From assembly GCF_040548875.1 (NCBI RefSeq), contig NZ_JBEPSJ010000005.1, forward strand, positions 248,001-312,000: a stretch of DNA of 64,000 nucleotides, in the 5' to 3' direction. Position 1 is the stretch's first letter; each line of letters opens with the position of its first letter. The notes beneath the pieces were generated by a model. The model was given only the letters and a program-made list of their open reading frames with translations. It made no database searches and was not told the DNA's origin. The DNA is from Conyzicola nivalis_A. Its GTDB lineage: Bacteria; Actinomycetota; Actinomycetes; Actinomycetales; Microbacteriaceae. This document shows positions 16,899 to 25,642 of this stretch, piece after piece. The translations under genes and the position numbers were made by a program.

Positions 16899-18407
16899 GT
16901 GACTGAGCCGACGGTGACGGCCGCGGGGCGCGGGCCGCAGGGGCTCGGCGATCGCGCGGCAGCCGGCGTGGTCTGGACCGTGCTGCAGAAGTGGGTGGTG
17001 CGCATCGGCGGCCTCGTCACCGTGGCGATTCTCGCCCGCCTGCTCGGCCCGGACGACTTCGGCGTGGTCGCCATCGCGATGACGGTGATCCCCCTCATCT
17101 ACCTGCTCTCCGACCTCGGCTTCTCGACGTACGTCGTGCAGGTGGCCGATGCCTCGCAGCGGGTGCTGAGCACGGCGTTCTGGTACTCGATGTCGGCGGG
17201 CGTGCTGCTGGCCGGAGGACTCGTCGTGCTCGCGCCGACCCTCGGGTCGGCCTTCTCGCTGCCCGAGGTCGCCCCCGTTCTCATGGGCCTGTCGCCCGCC
17301 GTGCTCCTCGTCTCGCTCGCCTCGATTCCCGTGGCGCTGCTTCGCCGCAGGCTCGCCTTCCGCGCGCTCGCCCTGCAGTCCTTCGCGGCCGGGGCGATCG
17401 GCCAGGTCACGGCGATCGCCGTCGCGCTGACGGGCTGGGGCGTCTGGGCGCTCGTGCTGCAACTGCTGGTCAATCAGGCCGTCGTGCTGGTCTTCGCGTG
17501 GGTGTCGGCCCGGTGGCATCCGTCGTTCGTCTTCGACCGTGTGCAGTTCGCGACGATGTTCCGGTTCGGCACGAACGTCGTCGGCGTCGAGCTCGTCGCC
17601 CTCGCCCGCCTCTGGGCCGAGACGGCGATCGTGGTCTCGACGCTCGGCGTCACCGCTCTCGGTTTTCTCAACATCGCGCAGCGTCTCATCCAGGCGACGC
17701 ACGACCTCTCCGCCGCCGCGATCCTGCCGGTCTCGACCGTCGTTTTCTCGCAGATCAGGGAGACGGTCGACCGGCTGCGCGCCGGCTACCTCCGCGCGCT
17801 CGCGCTGTCGTATGTCGTGGTGATGCCGGTGATGGTGTTCGTCGCGGTCGGCGCGCCGCTCATCGTCCCGCTGCTGTTCGGCGACCAGTGGGGGGCGAGC
17901 ATCGTGCCCGCCCAGGCGCTCGCCGTCGCCGGCATCATGACCCTCGGCGCCATGCTCGACAACGGGCTCTTCTACGGCGCCGGCAAGCCGGGGCGCTGGC
18001 TCGTCTACGCGATCGGCATCGACGTGATCACCGTCGCGACGACGGCCTTCGCCTCCCGCTACGGCCTCGTCGGCATCTCCGTCGGGTTCGTCGTCGTCGC
18101 GTTCGTCGCCACGGTCGTGCGCTGGGTGATCGTCTCGCGACTCGTCGACTCCACGCCGTGGACGGTCGCGAGACCGTTCGCGCTGGTCTCGATCGCCGGC
18201 GTGGTCTCCGCAGCCGCGGGGATCGCCGCGATGGCGCTGCTCGCCGAGCTGCCGGCTCTCGTCGTGCTGCTCGTCGTCGGACTCGTGATCGTGGCGCTGC
18301 ACCTCGGTGTCGTGCGGCTGGTGCAGCCGGCGCCGTTCCGCGAACTCGTCGGACTCGTCGGCCGCAGGCTCCGCCGACGCGCTCCCGCCGTGGCGGTGAC
18401 ACCGTGA
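16899..18407 (+). CDS. Wzx-type polysaccharide flippase
   Basis: 502-residue integral membrane protein of the MATE/MOP superfamily, with roughly 12-14 hydrophobic spans. The N-terminal pattern AAAGVVWTVLQKWVVRIGGLVTVAILARLLGPDDFG (residues about 20-55) is the polysaccharide-transporter hallmark. Its job is to flip the undecaprenyl-linked repeat unit to the outer face for polymerisation by the Wzy-like protein encoded at 21977. GTG start 15 bases after the aminotransferase stop; the next gene overlaps by GTGA. Confidence 0.88.
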   Translation: MTEPTVTAAGRGPQGLGDRAAAGVVWTVLQKWVVRIGGLVTVAILARLLGPDDFGVVAIAMTVIPLIYLLSDLGFSTYVVQVADASQRVLSTAFWYSMSAGVLLAGGLVVLAPTLGSAFSLPEVAPVLMGLSPAVLLVSLASIPVALLRRRLAFRALALQSFAAGAIGQVTAIAVALTGWGVWALVLQLLVNQAVVLVFAWVSARWHPSFVFDRVQFATMFRFGTNVVGVELVALARLWAETAIVVSTLGVTALGFLNIAQRLIQATHDLSAAAILPVSTVVFSQIRETVDRLRAGYLRALALSYVVVMPVMVFVAVGAPLIVPLLFGDQWGASIVPAQALAVAGIMTLGAMLDNGLFYGAGKPGRWLVYAIGIDVITVATTAFASRYGLVGISVGFVVVAFVATVVRWVIVSRLVDSTPWTVARPFALVSIAGVVSAAAGIAAMALLAELPALVVLLVVGLVIVALHLGVVRLVQPAPFRELVGLVGRRLRRRAPAVAVTP

Positions 18408-19867
18408 GCGGCGCAGCGCGGCAGCGCATCCTGCTCTCGTTGCAGCGCCGTCTCGCGTGGATCCCCGCCCCGCTCCGGCAGCGCGCGCGGGTGCTGCTCG
18501 GCCGCGACCTCGAGAGCGAGGCGGTCGTCGACGGCTGGACGGCACCGCTGATCTCCTCGGCCGCCGCACCCGCACTCGAGTGGCCCGCCGTGAAAGCCGC
18601 GGCCCCCGTCGTGGCGCCCACGGCGACCGGCTCGGCCGGGGGCGCGTCCCGGTTGCGCTGCCTCCTGGTCACCGAGTCGGTCGACGCCTCCGGCATGGAC
18701 GAGTTCGTGGCGTTTCTCGCGCGGCGGCTGCGCCGGCACGGGATACTCACCGCGGTCATGGTGGCGTCGGATGACCCGGCGAAGGGCATCGGCGGCATCG
18801 GTCGCGCGCTCGCCGACGAGGGCATCGAGGTGGTCGACCCGAAGCGCGCGGCCGGATCCGACTGGATGAGAGCCTGGCGGCCCGACGTGCTCAGCATCCA
18901 CGGTTCTGCCGACTGGCCACTCGAGGCGGCGGCCGAACTCGGCATCCCGGCGGTCGAGACGCTGCACGGCATGCACAACCTCTTCGGGGCGGCGCCCGCC
19001 GACGTGGTGCGCAGGAGAAGCCTCGTCTCCGGTCTGATCAGCGTGAGCGAGATGGTGCGGCTGCAGTACCTCGCCCTCGACCGCGAGCTCGACCCGGCGC
19101 GCATCCTGACGATCCCGAACGGGGTCGACTCGCACCGGGTGCAGTCGGTCGACCGCGCCCGGGCGCGGGCCGCACTCGGCCTCACCGACGAGTTCCTCTT
19201 CGTGTCGCTGGCCAGGCACTCGCTGCAGAAGAACGGCTACGCGCTGGCGAGCGCGTTCGACGAGGTCGCTGCGGCGGCACCCGACGCGCACCTGCTCATC
19301 TGCGGCCGCTCCGACGACAGGTCGTACACGGGCCAGGTGGTGGCACTGAAGCAGCGGCTGCCGCACGGCGACCGCCTGCACCTGCGCCAGAACACCCCGC
19401 AGGTCGCGGCGCTGCTCGCGGCCGCCGACGCCTTCGCGCTCGACTCGTTCTTCGAGGGCTGGTCGCTCTCGTCGATGGAGGCGCTCGCCTCGGGGGTGCC
19501 CGTCGTGGTGAGCGACGTCGGCGGAGCCAGGGAGCAGCTCACCGGCGGCCCCGCGAAGGGCGCCCTGATCGCCAACCCGCTCGGCGACCCGCTGGCCGTC
19601 GACTGGGCGGCCATCAGTGCTGCCCGGTTCCGCGAGCAGGCCAACCGCGCCGAGCTGGTCGACGCGATGACCGCCCTCGCCCGCGGCACGATGCCGCTCG
19701 ACTCCCGTGCGGCCATCGCGGCCGACTCCCTCGCCCGCTTCGACGACGAGCTGTGCATCAGGCGGCACGCGCAGGCGATCCGGGCGACGGCAGAGGGCCG
19801 GCCGCTCGTGCTCTCGGGGGACCTCGCAGTGGCGGCGACGACGATCGGAGACAACCATGCTCGATAA
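18404..19867 (+). CDS. Glycosyltransferase family 4, GT-B fold
   Basis: 487 residues. About 80 N-terminal residues are an unstructured or membrane-proximal leader; the GT-B N-domain starts at LRCLLVTESVDASGMDEFVAFLARRL. The C-domain shows ILTIPNGVDSHRVQ, FVSLARHSLQKNGYALASAF and the donor-binding E-x7-E region LDSFFEGWSLSSMEALASGVPVV. It is a retaining transferase of the GT4 type acting in the glycan assembly line. Its last 11 bases overlap the following gene. Confidence 0.87.
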   Translation: MSGAARQRILLSLQRRLAWIPAPLRQRARVLLGRDLESEAVVDGWTAPLISSAAAPALEWPAVKAAAPVVAPTATGSAGGASRLRCLLVTESVDASGMDEFVAFLARRLRRHGILTAVMVASDDPAKGIGGIGRALADEGIEVVDPKRAAGSDWMRAWRPDVLSIHGSADWPLEAAAELGIPAVETLHGMHNLFGAAPADVVRRRSLVSGLISVSEMVRLQYLALDRELDPARILTIPNGVDSHRVQSVDRARARAALGLTDEFLFVSLARHSLQKNGYALASAFDEVAAAAPDAHLLICGRSDDRSYTGQVVALKQRLPHGDRLHLRQNTPQVAALLAAADAFALDSFFEGWSLSSMEALASGVPVVVSDVGGAREQLTGGPAKGALIANPLGDPLAVDWAAISAARFREQANRAELVDAMTALARGTMPLDSRAAIAADSLARFDDELCIRRHAQAIRATAEGRPLVLSGDLAVAATTIGDNHAR

Positions 19868-21095
19868 CGCGCGCTCGCGAGCGCGGCAGATCATCCGGGT
19901 GCTCAGGGCGGAGGGGCTGGAGGGGGCTCGACGGCGCGCGCGCAGGGTCGGTCACCGCGTGCTCGGTGCGGAAGCCGAGGAACTGCCGCTGCTCGCCTCG
20001 GACGTCGCCGACTCGACCCAGCTCGCGCCGTTCGCCGAACCCGTGCGGGTCTCGGGCCGGCCGTTGAGGATCGGCTGGATCACCACCCCGCCCGGTGCCG
20101 GCTCGGGCGGGCACACCACGATGTTCCGCATGATCGAGGGGCTCGAGCGCGCGGGACACGACAACCGTCTCTACCTCTACGACACCTCGCACGGCGACCT
20201 CGCGAGGCACGAGCGGGTGGTCCGCGAGAACTGGCCCGCCGTCGCCGCGTCAGTGCACGACGTGGCGGCGATCTCCGGCAGCGGCGGGGCGACGGACGCC
20301 GACGTGTGGGTGGCGACCTCGTGGCAGAGCGCGCACGTGCTCGCATCCCGTCCGCACCTGTCCGGTCGCCGGATGTACTTCGTGCAGGACTACGAGCCGT
20401 ACTTCTACGCCCACGGGTCGCTGTACGCGCTCGCCGAAGACACCTACCGCTTCGGATTCACCGGCATCACAGCGGGAGCGTGGCTCGCCGAGGAGCTCGC
20501 CGACCGGTTCGGCATGCACAGCAGCCATTTCGAGTTCGGAGCCGACCTCGACGTCTACTCCGTCGCATCCGGTGACGGCGCGCCCGCCCGCGACGGCGTC
20601 GTCTTCTACACCAAGCCGGGCGTGGCCCGACGGGGCCACGCGACGGGCATGCTCGCCCTCGAACGGTTCGCGCGCGTCCGCCCCGACGTGCCGATCCACC
20701 TCTTCGGTGACCCGGTGCCGCAGGTCCCGTTCGCCGCGGTGAATCACGGACGGCTGCGCCCCGACCAGCTCGACGACCTGTATAACCGCTGCCGGGTGGG
20801 CCTCAGCCTCTCGTTCACCAATGTGTCGCTGATCCCGTGGGAGCTGCTGGCCAGCGGAACGGTCCCGGTCGTCAACGACGCGCGCCACAACCGCGTCGTG
20901 CTGGACAACCCCGAAGTGGTGTGGGCGGATGCCACGCCGGGAGCACTCTCCGCGGCGATGCAGGCGGCCTACGACTCGTACGACCTGTCCACGGCTCCCG
21001 CCAGGCTCTCGCGCTCGGTCGTCGGCGCCAGCTGGGCCGACGCCGCGCAGAGTGTGGCCGCGTTCATCGAGTCGCAGACGCTCGACCGCGCCTGA
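19857..21095 (+). CDS. WsaF-like glycosyltransferase (GT4)
   Basis: 412 residues. The sequence RIGWITTPPGAGSGGHTTMFRMIEGLERAGHDNRLYLYD and the segment RMYFVQDYEPYFYAHGSLYALAEDTYRFG (residues about 175-205) resemble the WsaF rhamnosyltransferase family of Gram-positive glycan clusters. That family builds rhamnan chains with a GT-B fold. The donor region is SFTNVSLIPWELLASGTVPVVND. Starts 11 bases inside the previous gene and is the last of the rightward operon. Its final 32 bases run antisense to the 3' end of the Wzz-like gene. Rhamnose as donor is only suggested. Confidence 0.8.
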   Translation: MLDNARSRARQIIRVLRAEGLEGARRRARRVGHRVLGAEAEELPLLASDVADSTQLAPFAEPVRVSGRPLRIGWITTPPGAGSGGHTTMFRMIEGLERAGHDNRLYLYDTSHGDLARHERVVRENWPAVAASVHDVAAISGSGGATDADVWVATSWQSAHVLASRPHLSGRRMYFVQDYEPYFYAHGSLYALAEDTYRFGFTGITAGAWLAEELADRFGMHSSHFEFGADLDVYSVASGDGAPARDGVVFYTKPGVARRGHATGMLALERFARVRPDVPIHLFGDPVPQVPFAAVNHGRLRPDQLDDLYNRCRVGLSLSFTNVSLIPWELLASGTVPVVNDARHNRVVLDNPEVVWADATPGALSAAMQAAYDSYDLSTAPARLSRSVVGASWADAAQSVAAFIESQTLDRA

Positions 21096-21972
21096 GATCG
21101 GCGGAGTCGTCGTCGGCGGAGTCGGCGGCGGCGCCGGCGGCGCCGGCGTCGTTGCCGCGCGCGGCCGCGGGCTTCGTCTCGGCCGTCGCGCCGGCGTCGG
21201 GCTTCGTCTCGGCCGTCGCGCCGGCGTCGGGTTTCGCCTCGGCCTCTGACGCGGCCTTCGCGTCGACGTCGGCCTTCGCGTCGGCGTCGGCCTTCGCGTC
21301 GGCGTCGGCCTTCACCTCGGCCTTGCGGGCGCGGTGCGCCTTTCTCGACGATTCGACCCAGGTGCCCAGCGAGATCGCGCCGAAGATCAGGATCACCCCG
21401 CCGAGAGACACCATGATCACCGTGCGCACACGGCTCGAGAGCTTCTCGGTGGCGCGGTCGGGCTCGGCCACGACGATCGGGGTGAACAGGAAGCGCTCGT
21501 CGGCCCCGTTGATCGTCTGCACACTGTGCAGGCTCTCCTCGAACAGCGTGCCCAGCTCGCGGATGGTCGCGAGCGACTGGGCCTCGGTCTCTCCCGAGGC
21601 GGTGATCGATACGATGAGCCCCCCGCCGCCCGCGCCGGGGGTGGCCAGGAACTCGGTGCCCAGTCCCTGTCGCTCCAACTCCTCCTGCGTTCCGGGAGCG
21701 TTGAGGCGCGTGATCACGACGTTGGCGACCAGATTGGGATCGGACGACCGGAGGTAGGGGTTGTCGGCGTTGAGGTCGACGAGTGTGGGATCGAGCTCGA
21801 GCTCGGCCTCCGTGGGGACCTTCGGGTTCACGAGTGCGTAAGAGATGCTCGACTCGTAGGTTCTCGGCCCGTAGAAGTACACGGCCACCGCGGCGGCGAC
21901 GGTCAGGATGATCGCGGGAAAGGCGAACCACTTCATCCGCCAGATCGTTCGAATCACTGCGAGGGGGTCCAT
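21064..21972 (-). CDS. Wzz/YveK-like polysaccharide chain-length protein without kinase domain
   Basis: 302 residues: N-terminal membrane span (FAFPAIILTVAAAVAVYFYGP), an extracytoplasmic region with VNPKVPTEAEL and NPNLVANVVI-like chain-length-determinant features, and a second span (TVIMVSLGGVILIFGAISLG) near residue 195. The cytoplasmic tail of about 90 residues is a charged Ala/Asp/Lys repeat (KADADAKADADAKADVDAKA, then AKPDAGATAET repeats) instead of a BY-kinase. It would set polymer length together with the Wzy-like protein 4 bases upstream. The stop lies inside the convergent glycosyltransferase gene. Confidence 0.8.
   Translation of the reverse strand: MDPLAVIRTIWRMKWFAFPAIILTVAAAVAVYFYGPRTYESSISYALVNPKVPTEAELELDPTLVDLNADNPYLRSSDPNLVANVVITRLNAPGTQEELERQGLGTEFLATPGAGGGGLIVSITASGETEAQSLATIRELGTLFEESLHSVQTINGADERFLFTPIVVAEPDRATEKLSSRVRTVIMVSLGGVILIFGAISLGTWVESSRKAHRARKAEVKADADAKADADAKADVDAKAASEAEAKPDAGATAETKPDAGATAETKPAAARGNDAGAAGAAADSADDDSADLRRGRASATR
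21180..21325 (-). repeat. Tandem repeats encoding the acidic tail of the Wzz-like protein
   Basis: Two blocks are visible on the plus strand: about 30-bp units GGCCGTCGCGCCGGCGTCGG near 21180-21245 and 12-bp units GCGTCGGCCTTC near 21255-21315. They encode the AKPDAGATAET and KADAD repeats. Confidence 0.8.
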
Positions 21973-21976
21973 GCCG

Positions 21977-23413
21977 TCAATCCATTCGGGTAGTTTGCGG
22001 TGTTGTCGTGGCCGGAGCCGGGGAGCTGCCCTCGTTCTTCACCATGATCCAGATGGCCCCGGAGAGCCCGACGAGCAGCGGGTAGCTGAGGGCGAAGGTG
22101 GGGAACGACAGGGAGTCGAAGGTCACCGAGCAGACGGCCGCGACGGCGAGTCCGGCGGCGGATGCCCCCGCGAGGCAGCGAAGCGCCGGGAACGCGGCGT
22201 GACGGGCCGAGTGCAGCGCCGCGACACCGGGAAGCACGAGGTAGATGAAGACGCAGATCAGTCCGACGATCCCCATGCTCACGATGGTGTTGAGGTACTG
22301 GTTGTCGAGGATCTCCTGCGCGTTCTGCACCGTGTAGTTGCCCGGTCCGACGCCGAACCACGGTTTCGCGTCGATCATGCGCGCCACCCGCGGATAGTTG
22401 TTCACCCGCGTGGCGATCGACGGGTCGGACGTGTCGGCGCCGAGGGCGTCGGTGATGGTGCCGACGAACCCCGGCACGGCGACGAAGAGCGCGATGATCA
22501 CGAACGGCAGCGCCGCGATGGTGCGCTGCCGGGCGATCCGGGGCAGGAACGGGAGCAGCACCGCGATGGCGACGACGGATGCGAGGGTGCCCGACCGCGA
22601 CACCGTCGCGGCGACCGCGAAGACGAGCAGCGCCGTCTGCAGCCAGTGAAACCAGCGCTGACCGCGCTGGTCGTACAGGGCCCGCCAGATAGACAGCGGC
22701 AGCAGCATCGCGCTGACGACACCGAACTCGATGGAATGGAAGGTGCTGCCCGCCACCCGCACCAGATTGCCTCTGGCCTGGAACGGGGTGTCTCCGCCGT
22801 TGTAGGTGAAGCCGGGCATGGCGAGCTGCACCCACTCCATCGGGTTCACGCGCAGGGTGAACTGGATCAGGCCGACGACGCCGCAGAAGAACGCGCCCGC
22901 GAGCAGCCATCGCAGCAGCTGCATGGCGTCGGCCATCGTCTTCACCGACTCGGCGGCGACGAGGATGAGCCCGAGGCTGGCGAACGCGAGGATGAGCCAG
23001 CGGTCGGCGGCGGCCAGGCCGGTGACCGTGGCGTCACCCGTCCAACCGCCGTAGAGGGCCGTGTAGGAGACGATGATCCCGAGCACGAAGAACACGCCAG
23101 CCATGCGGCCGGGATGCCTGACGCGCACGGGGTCGTGGAGACGCCAGATCCACGACGCAAGCCAGAAGACGAACAGCAGGCACGACAGGATCATGGGCAC
23201 CGTGCCTGCGGCGCCGATGTCCTTGATCACCATGCTCGAGGGGAAGACGAACATCGAGAACGCGGTCACCCGCAGCAACAGAGGAGTGCGGCCCAGCGCG
23301 GCCAGCGCGGCGCCGTCCGAGGTGACGTCGACCTGCGCCCGGTGTCCGGTGGCACGCGCGACGGTCGTCGCCGCGTGCGCCGCCGTTTCGGGTACGAGGG
23401 AGCCGCGAGCCAT
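21977..23413 (-). CDS. O-antigen ligase / Wzy-type polymerase
   Basis: 478-residue polytopic membrane protein with about 11 hydrophobic spans. The large loop typical of Wzy_C proteins holds GLIQFTLRVNPMEWVQ, the VAATVSRSGTL segment and PWFGVGPGNYTVQNAQ. A preceding N-terminal hydrophilic stretch of 45 residues is not membrane-like. It would polymerise or ligate lipid-linked glycan units outside the membrane. The gene starts its own unit: a terminator (23540-23575) and a G/C-run palindrome (23487-23504) lie upstream, and the Wzz-like gene follows after 4 bases. Confidence 0.87.
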   Translation of the reverse strand: MARGSLVPETAAHAATTVARATGHRAQVDVTSDGAALAALGRTPLLLRVTAFSMFVFPSSMVIKDIGAAGTVPMILSCLLFVFWLASWIWRLHDPVRVRHPGRMAGVFFVLGIIVSYTALYGGWTGDATVTGLAAADRWLILAFASLGLILVAAESVKTMADAMQLLRWLLAGAFFCGVVGLIQFTLRVNPMEWVQLAMPGFTYNGGDTPFQARGNLVRVAGSTFHSIEFGVVSAMLLPLSIWRALYDQRGQRWFHWLQTALLVFAVAATVSRSGTLASVVAIAVLLPFLPRIARQRTIAALPFVIIALFVAVPGFVGTITDALGADTSDPSIATRVNNYPRVARMIDAKPWFGVGPGNYTVQNAQEILDNQYLNTIVSMGIVGLICVFIYLVLPGVAALHSARHAAFPALRCLAGASAAGLAVAAVCSVTFDSLSFPTFALSYPLLVGLSGAIWIMVKNEGSSPAPATTTPQTTRMD

Positions 23414-23486
23414 CAGCAGATCCTCCGATCGGGTGCAGATTCCTCCAAATGGTTTCTACAGGGTACAGCTCTGGGAGTTTTGCCAC

Positions 23487-23504
23487 GCCCCTCGAACTGG
23501 GGGC
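23487..23504. promoter_or_regulatory. GCCCC-TCGAACT-GGGGGC palindrome upstream of the Wzy-like gene
   Basis: It lies 74-91 bases before the start at 23413. On the minus strand it reads CCCCCAGTTCGAGGGG, nearly identical to the fliA/flgN upstream element (CCCCGTTCGAGGGG, 39348-39361). Proposed operator; regulator unknown. Confidence 0.4.
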
Positions 23505-23539
23505 AGAACGAGGGTGCTATGCGCCCCCCGAAAACACGA

Positions 23540-23575
23540 AAGCGGTCGCGCACGGTTTCCCGTGCGCGACCGCTT
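23540..23575 (-). terminator. Strong intrinsic terminator after the second DUF4082 gene
   Basis: A 16-bp perfect stem (23540-23555 with 23560-23575) and a 4-nt GAAA loop on the minus strand are followed by TCGTGTTTTC. It ends the leftward transcript 22 bases past the stop of the gene at 23598-25520, separating it from the Wzy/Wzz pair. Confidence 0.85.
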
Positions 23576-23597
23576 GGAACGCGATCGTGCTATTCGA

Positions 23598-25520
23598 TCA
23601 GCCGAGCGCGATCCGGTAGACGTGGTGCGTCGACTCGCTCGCGAACGAGTCGCTGAACGATCCGTTCGACACCGCGATGGTGCGGCCCTCGCCGACCACC
23701 TCGACGTTTCCGGTCACCCCTGCGGGAAGGGTGAACGAGCGGGTTCCGGTGCCGCCGTCGGTCATGGCGAAGATGTACGCCGAACCGCCCTGGGTCTTGA
23801 GCATGGTCTCCAGCTGCGGTCCGAAGTTCCAGACGTACGACTGGGTGTTGATGACCGGTGCGAGCGAGGCGACCTTCGCGTCGACGGCCTTGACCTTGTT
23901 CTGCAGAGCGGCCCCGCAGTCGATCAGCGAGTAGTTGCCACAGCCGCTGTTGTTGTGCTGGAAGTAGGCGATTCCGGCGGCACCGTGGATGATGCCGTTC
24001 CAGACCGCGCCCTCGAGCTGGTCGCCGGTGATCGCCTTGGCGCCGCCCTCTGTGAGGTACGGCATGGCCGTCTCGACGAACACCCAGTTCGGCTTCGACG
24101 CTGCCGGCGCCGCGAACGACTCCATCCGGTCCTGCAGCCAGCCGTAGCTGCTCGCACCCGCGGTCTTCTTGCCCTTCGGCCATGCGGGCGAGCCGGGCAG
24201 GATGGACTGCACGTGCGGGCTCGAGTAGGCGTACTTGTCGACGCTGGTCACGTCGAGCAGTCCGACGTGGTCGTCCATGGTGTTGGGCGCCCAGTAGTTG
24301 CCGAGCACTCCGTTGCCGAAGTTCGCCTGCACGAAGCGGCCGTCGTTGTGCGAGCGGGCCTCGTCGACGAACTGCTTCTGGGTGGCGAGTCGTCCGTACT
24401 CGTCGTCACCGTCGTTGCATCCGCCCAGTCCCATCTCGCACTCGTCGGAGACGTGCCATCCGACGACGAGCGGGTCGTTGCCGACTTCGCTCGGGCTCCA
24501 CTCGGGCTGCGCGAGCAGCGAGATGCCCTGGCCGGTGATGGTGCTTACCTTCGAGCCGTCGTGCTCGGCGCCCATGTAGGTGTTCACTCCGAGGCCGGCG
24601 AGGGTCTTGGCGTGCTCGGGCTTGCCGAAGAAGACGGAGATCGGGAAGAACCCGGGCTCGTCCCAGCCTGCCGCGTTGGCCTTCGAGAACTTCGCGTAGT
24701 AGGCCGGGCCTCCCCACCAGGGATCACGGGGAAGGTCGAGTGTGCCGTCGCCGCCGGCCGGGGGGACCACCGGCGGAAGCGGTGTGTCGACCGGAGGGAC
24801 CACCGGGGGGACCGGGGGAGTCGTCGGGTCTACCGGCGGTGTCGTGGGCTCGACCGGGGGCGTGGTCGGCTCGGCCGGTGGCTGGGTGGGCTCGGCCGGC
24901 GGAACGGCCGCCGCCGTGTAGAGGATGTCGACGTAGTAGTTCGAGTTCTCGAAGTTCTTCGACGGGAATCCGCCGGGGCGGTAGGTGTAGACGCCGGCGC
25001 CCTCGGGGAACGTCACTGTTCCGTCGGAGACGGCGCGGTCGAATCCGCTCGAGTCGGCAGAGTACCGTCCGTTGGGCGCGAGGTACGAGGCCACCAGGGT
25101 CTCGCCCGCAGCGACGGCGACCGGCTCCGCGAACGTGGCGGTCTGCCATCCGGATCGCGTCTCGTTCGAGAACGTCACCTTGGACAGCGCCGTTCGCGAC
25201 GAGTTCCACAGAGTGCCGACGTGCTCGCCCGTGTTGTCGGGGCCCTTGAAGAACTTCATGCCGGTGACGGTGATGTCGGCGTCGGTCGTGAACCGCACGC
25301 CCAGCTCGACCGCCTGGGTGTCGGGGTCGGTCACCATTTCCGGCGTGCGCGACGCGTCGAAGACGCTCTCGTCGGCGATCGCGGCCTGCGGGGCGTGCAT
25401 AAAGCTGACCAGCGAGAGCGTCACGACGGCGCTCGCGGAGATCACGCCCATCGCCCATTTCGCAAGGGGTCTGCGCGGCGGGTTTTTGCGGTGGAGACTA
25501 TGTTCGGGGACGTGTGGCAT
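23598..25520 (-). CDS. Secreted DUF4082 protein with C-terminal glycosidase-like barrel
   Basis: 640 residues from an ATG preceded by CGGAGCGG. An N-terminal hydrophobic stretch (MGVISASAVVTLSLVSFMHAPQAAIA, residues about 24-49) is a signal peptide. One DUF4082 domain follows (about 60-200; FFKGPDNTGEHVGTLW matches the four repeats of the giant protein). A Pro-rich linker (about 205-260) leads to a C-terminal domain with GLGVNTYMGAEHDG, VGWHVSDECEMG, WVFVETAMPYL and GIIHGAAGIAYFQHN. That layout looks like a TIM-barrel glycoside hydrolase, where the E of DECEMG and the E of VETAMP are candidate acids. It may trim or bind the exported polysaccharide. Enzymatic role is inferred. Confidence 0.8.
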   Translation of the reverse strand: MPHVPEHSLHRKNPPRRPLAKWAMGVISASAVVTLSLVSFMHAPQAAIADESVFDASRTPEMVTDPDTQAVELGVRFTTDADITVTGMKFFKGPDNTGEHVGTLWNSSRTALSKVTFSNETRSGWQTATFAEPVAVAAGETLVASYLAPNGRYSADSSGFDRAVSDGTVTFPEGAGVYTYRPGGFPSKNFENSNYYVDILYTAAAVPPAEPTQPPAEPTTPPVEPTTPPVDPTTPPVPPVVPPVDTPLPPVVPPAGGDGTLDLPRDPWWGGPAYYAKFSKANAAGWDEPGFFPISVFFGKPEHAKTLAGLGVNTYMGAEHDGSKVSTITGQGISLLAQPEWSPSEVGNDPLVVGWHVSDECEMGLGGCNDGDDEYGRLATQKQFVDEARSHNDGRFVQANFGNGVLGNYWAPNTMDDHVGLLDVTSVDKYAYSSPHVQSILPGSPAWPKGKKTAGASSYGWLQDRMESFAAPAASKPNWVFVETAMPYLTEGGAKAITGDQLEGAVWNGIIHGAAGIAYFQHNNSGCGNYSLIDCGAALQNKVKAVDAKVASLAPVINTQSYVWNFGPQLETMLKTQGGSAYIFAMTDGGTGTRSFTLPAGVTGNVEVVGEGRTIAVSNGSFSDSFASESTHHVYRIALG

Positions 25521-25611
25521 CGGAATCCGCTCCGTTCGAAATCGGCGCACCTGAGTGCAATCGCCGACCACGCTAACACCGCGTCGATACGAATGAATGG
25601 GATATGAGAAC

Positions 25612-25628
25612 ACCCTCATTCGGGGGGT
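25612..25628. promoter_or_regulatory. ACCCTCATTCGGGGGGT palindrome upstream of the second DUF4082 gene
   Basis: Interrupted palindrome 92-108 bases before the start at 25520, within the 122-bp gap to the DUF6492 gene. Same architecture as the other C-run/G-run elements, though with one weaker half (CCCTC). Confidence 0.35.
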
Positions 25629-25642
25629 AGTGGCGGGCCGGT

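Noticed and set aside
15255..18575. 1106-codon open frame on the minus strand
   Set aside because: Arg/Asp/His-rich low-complexity product antisense to three well-supported glycan genes; a GC-rich shadow.
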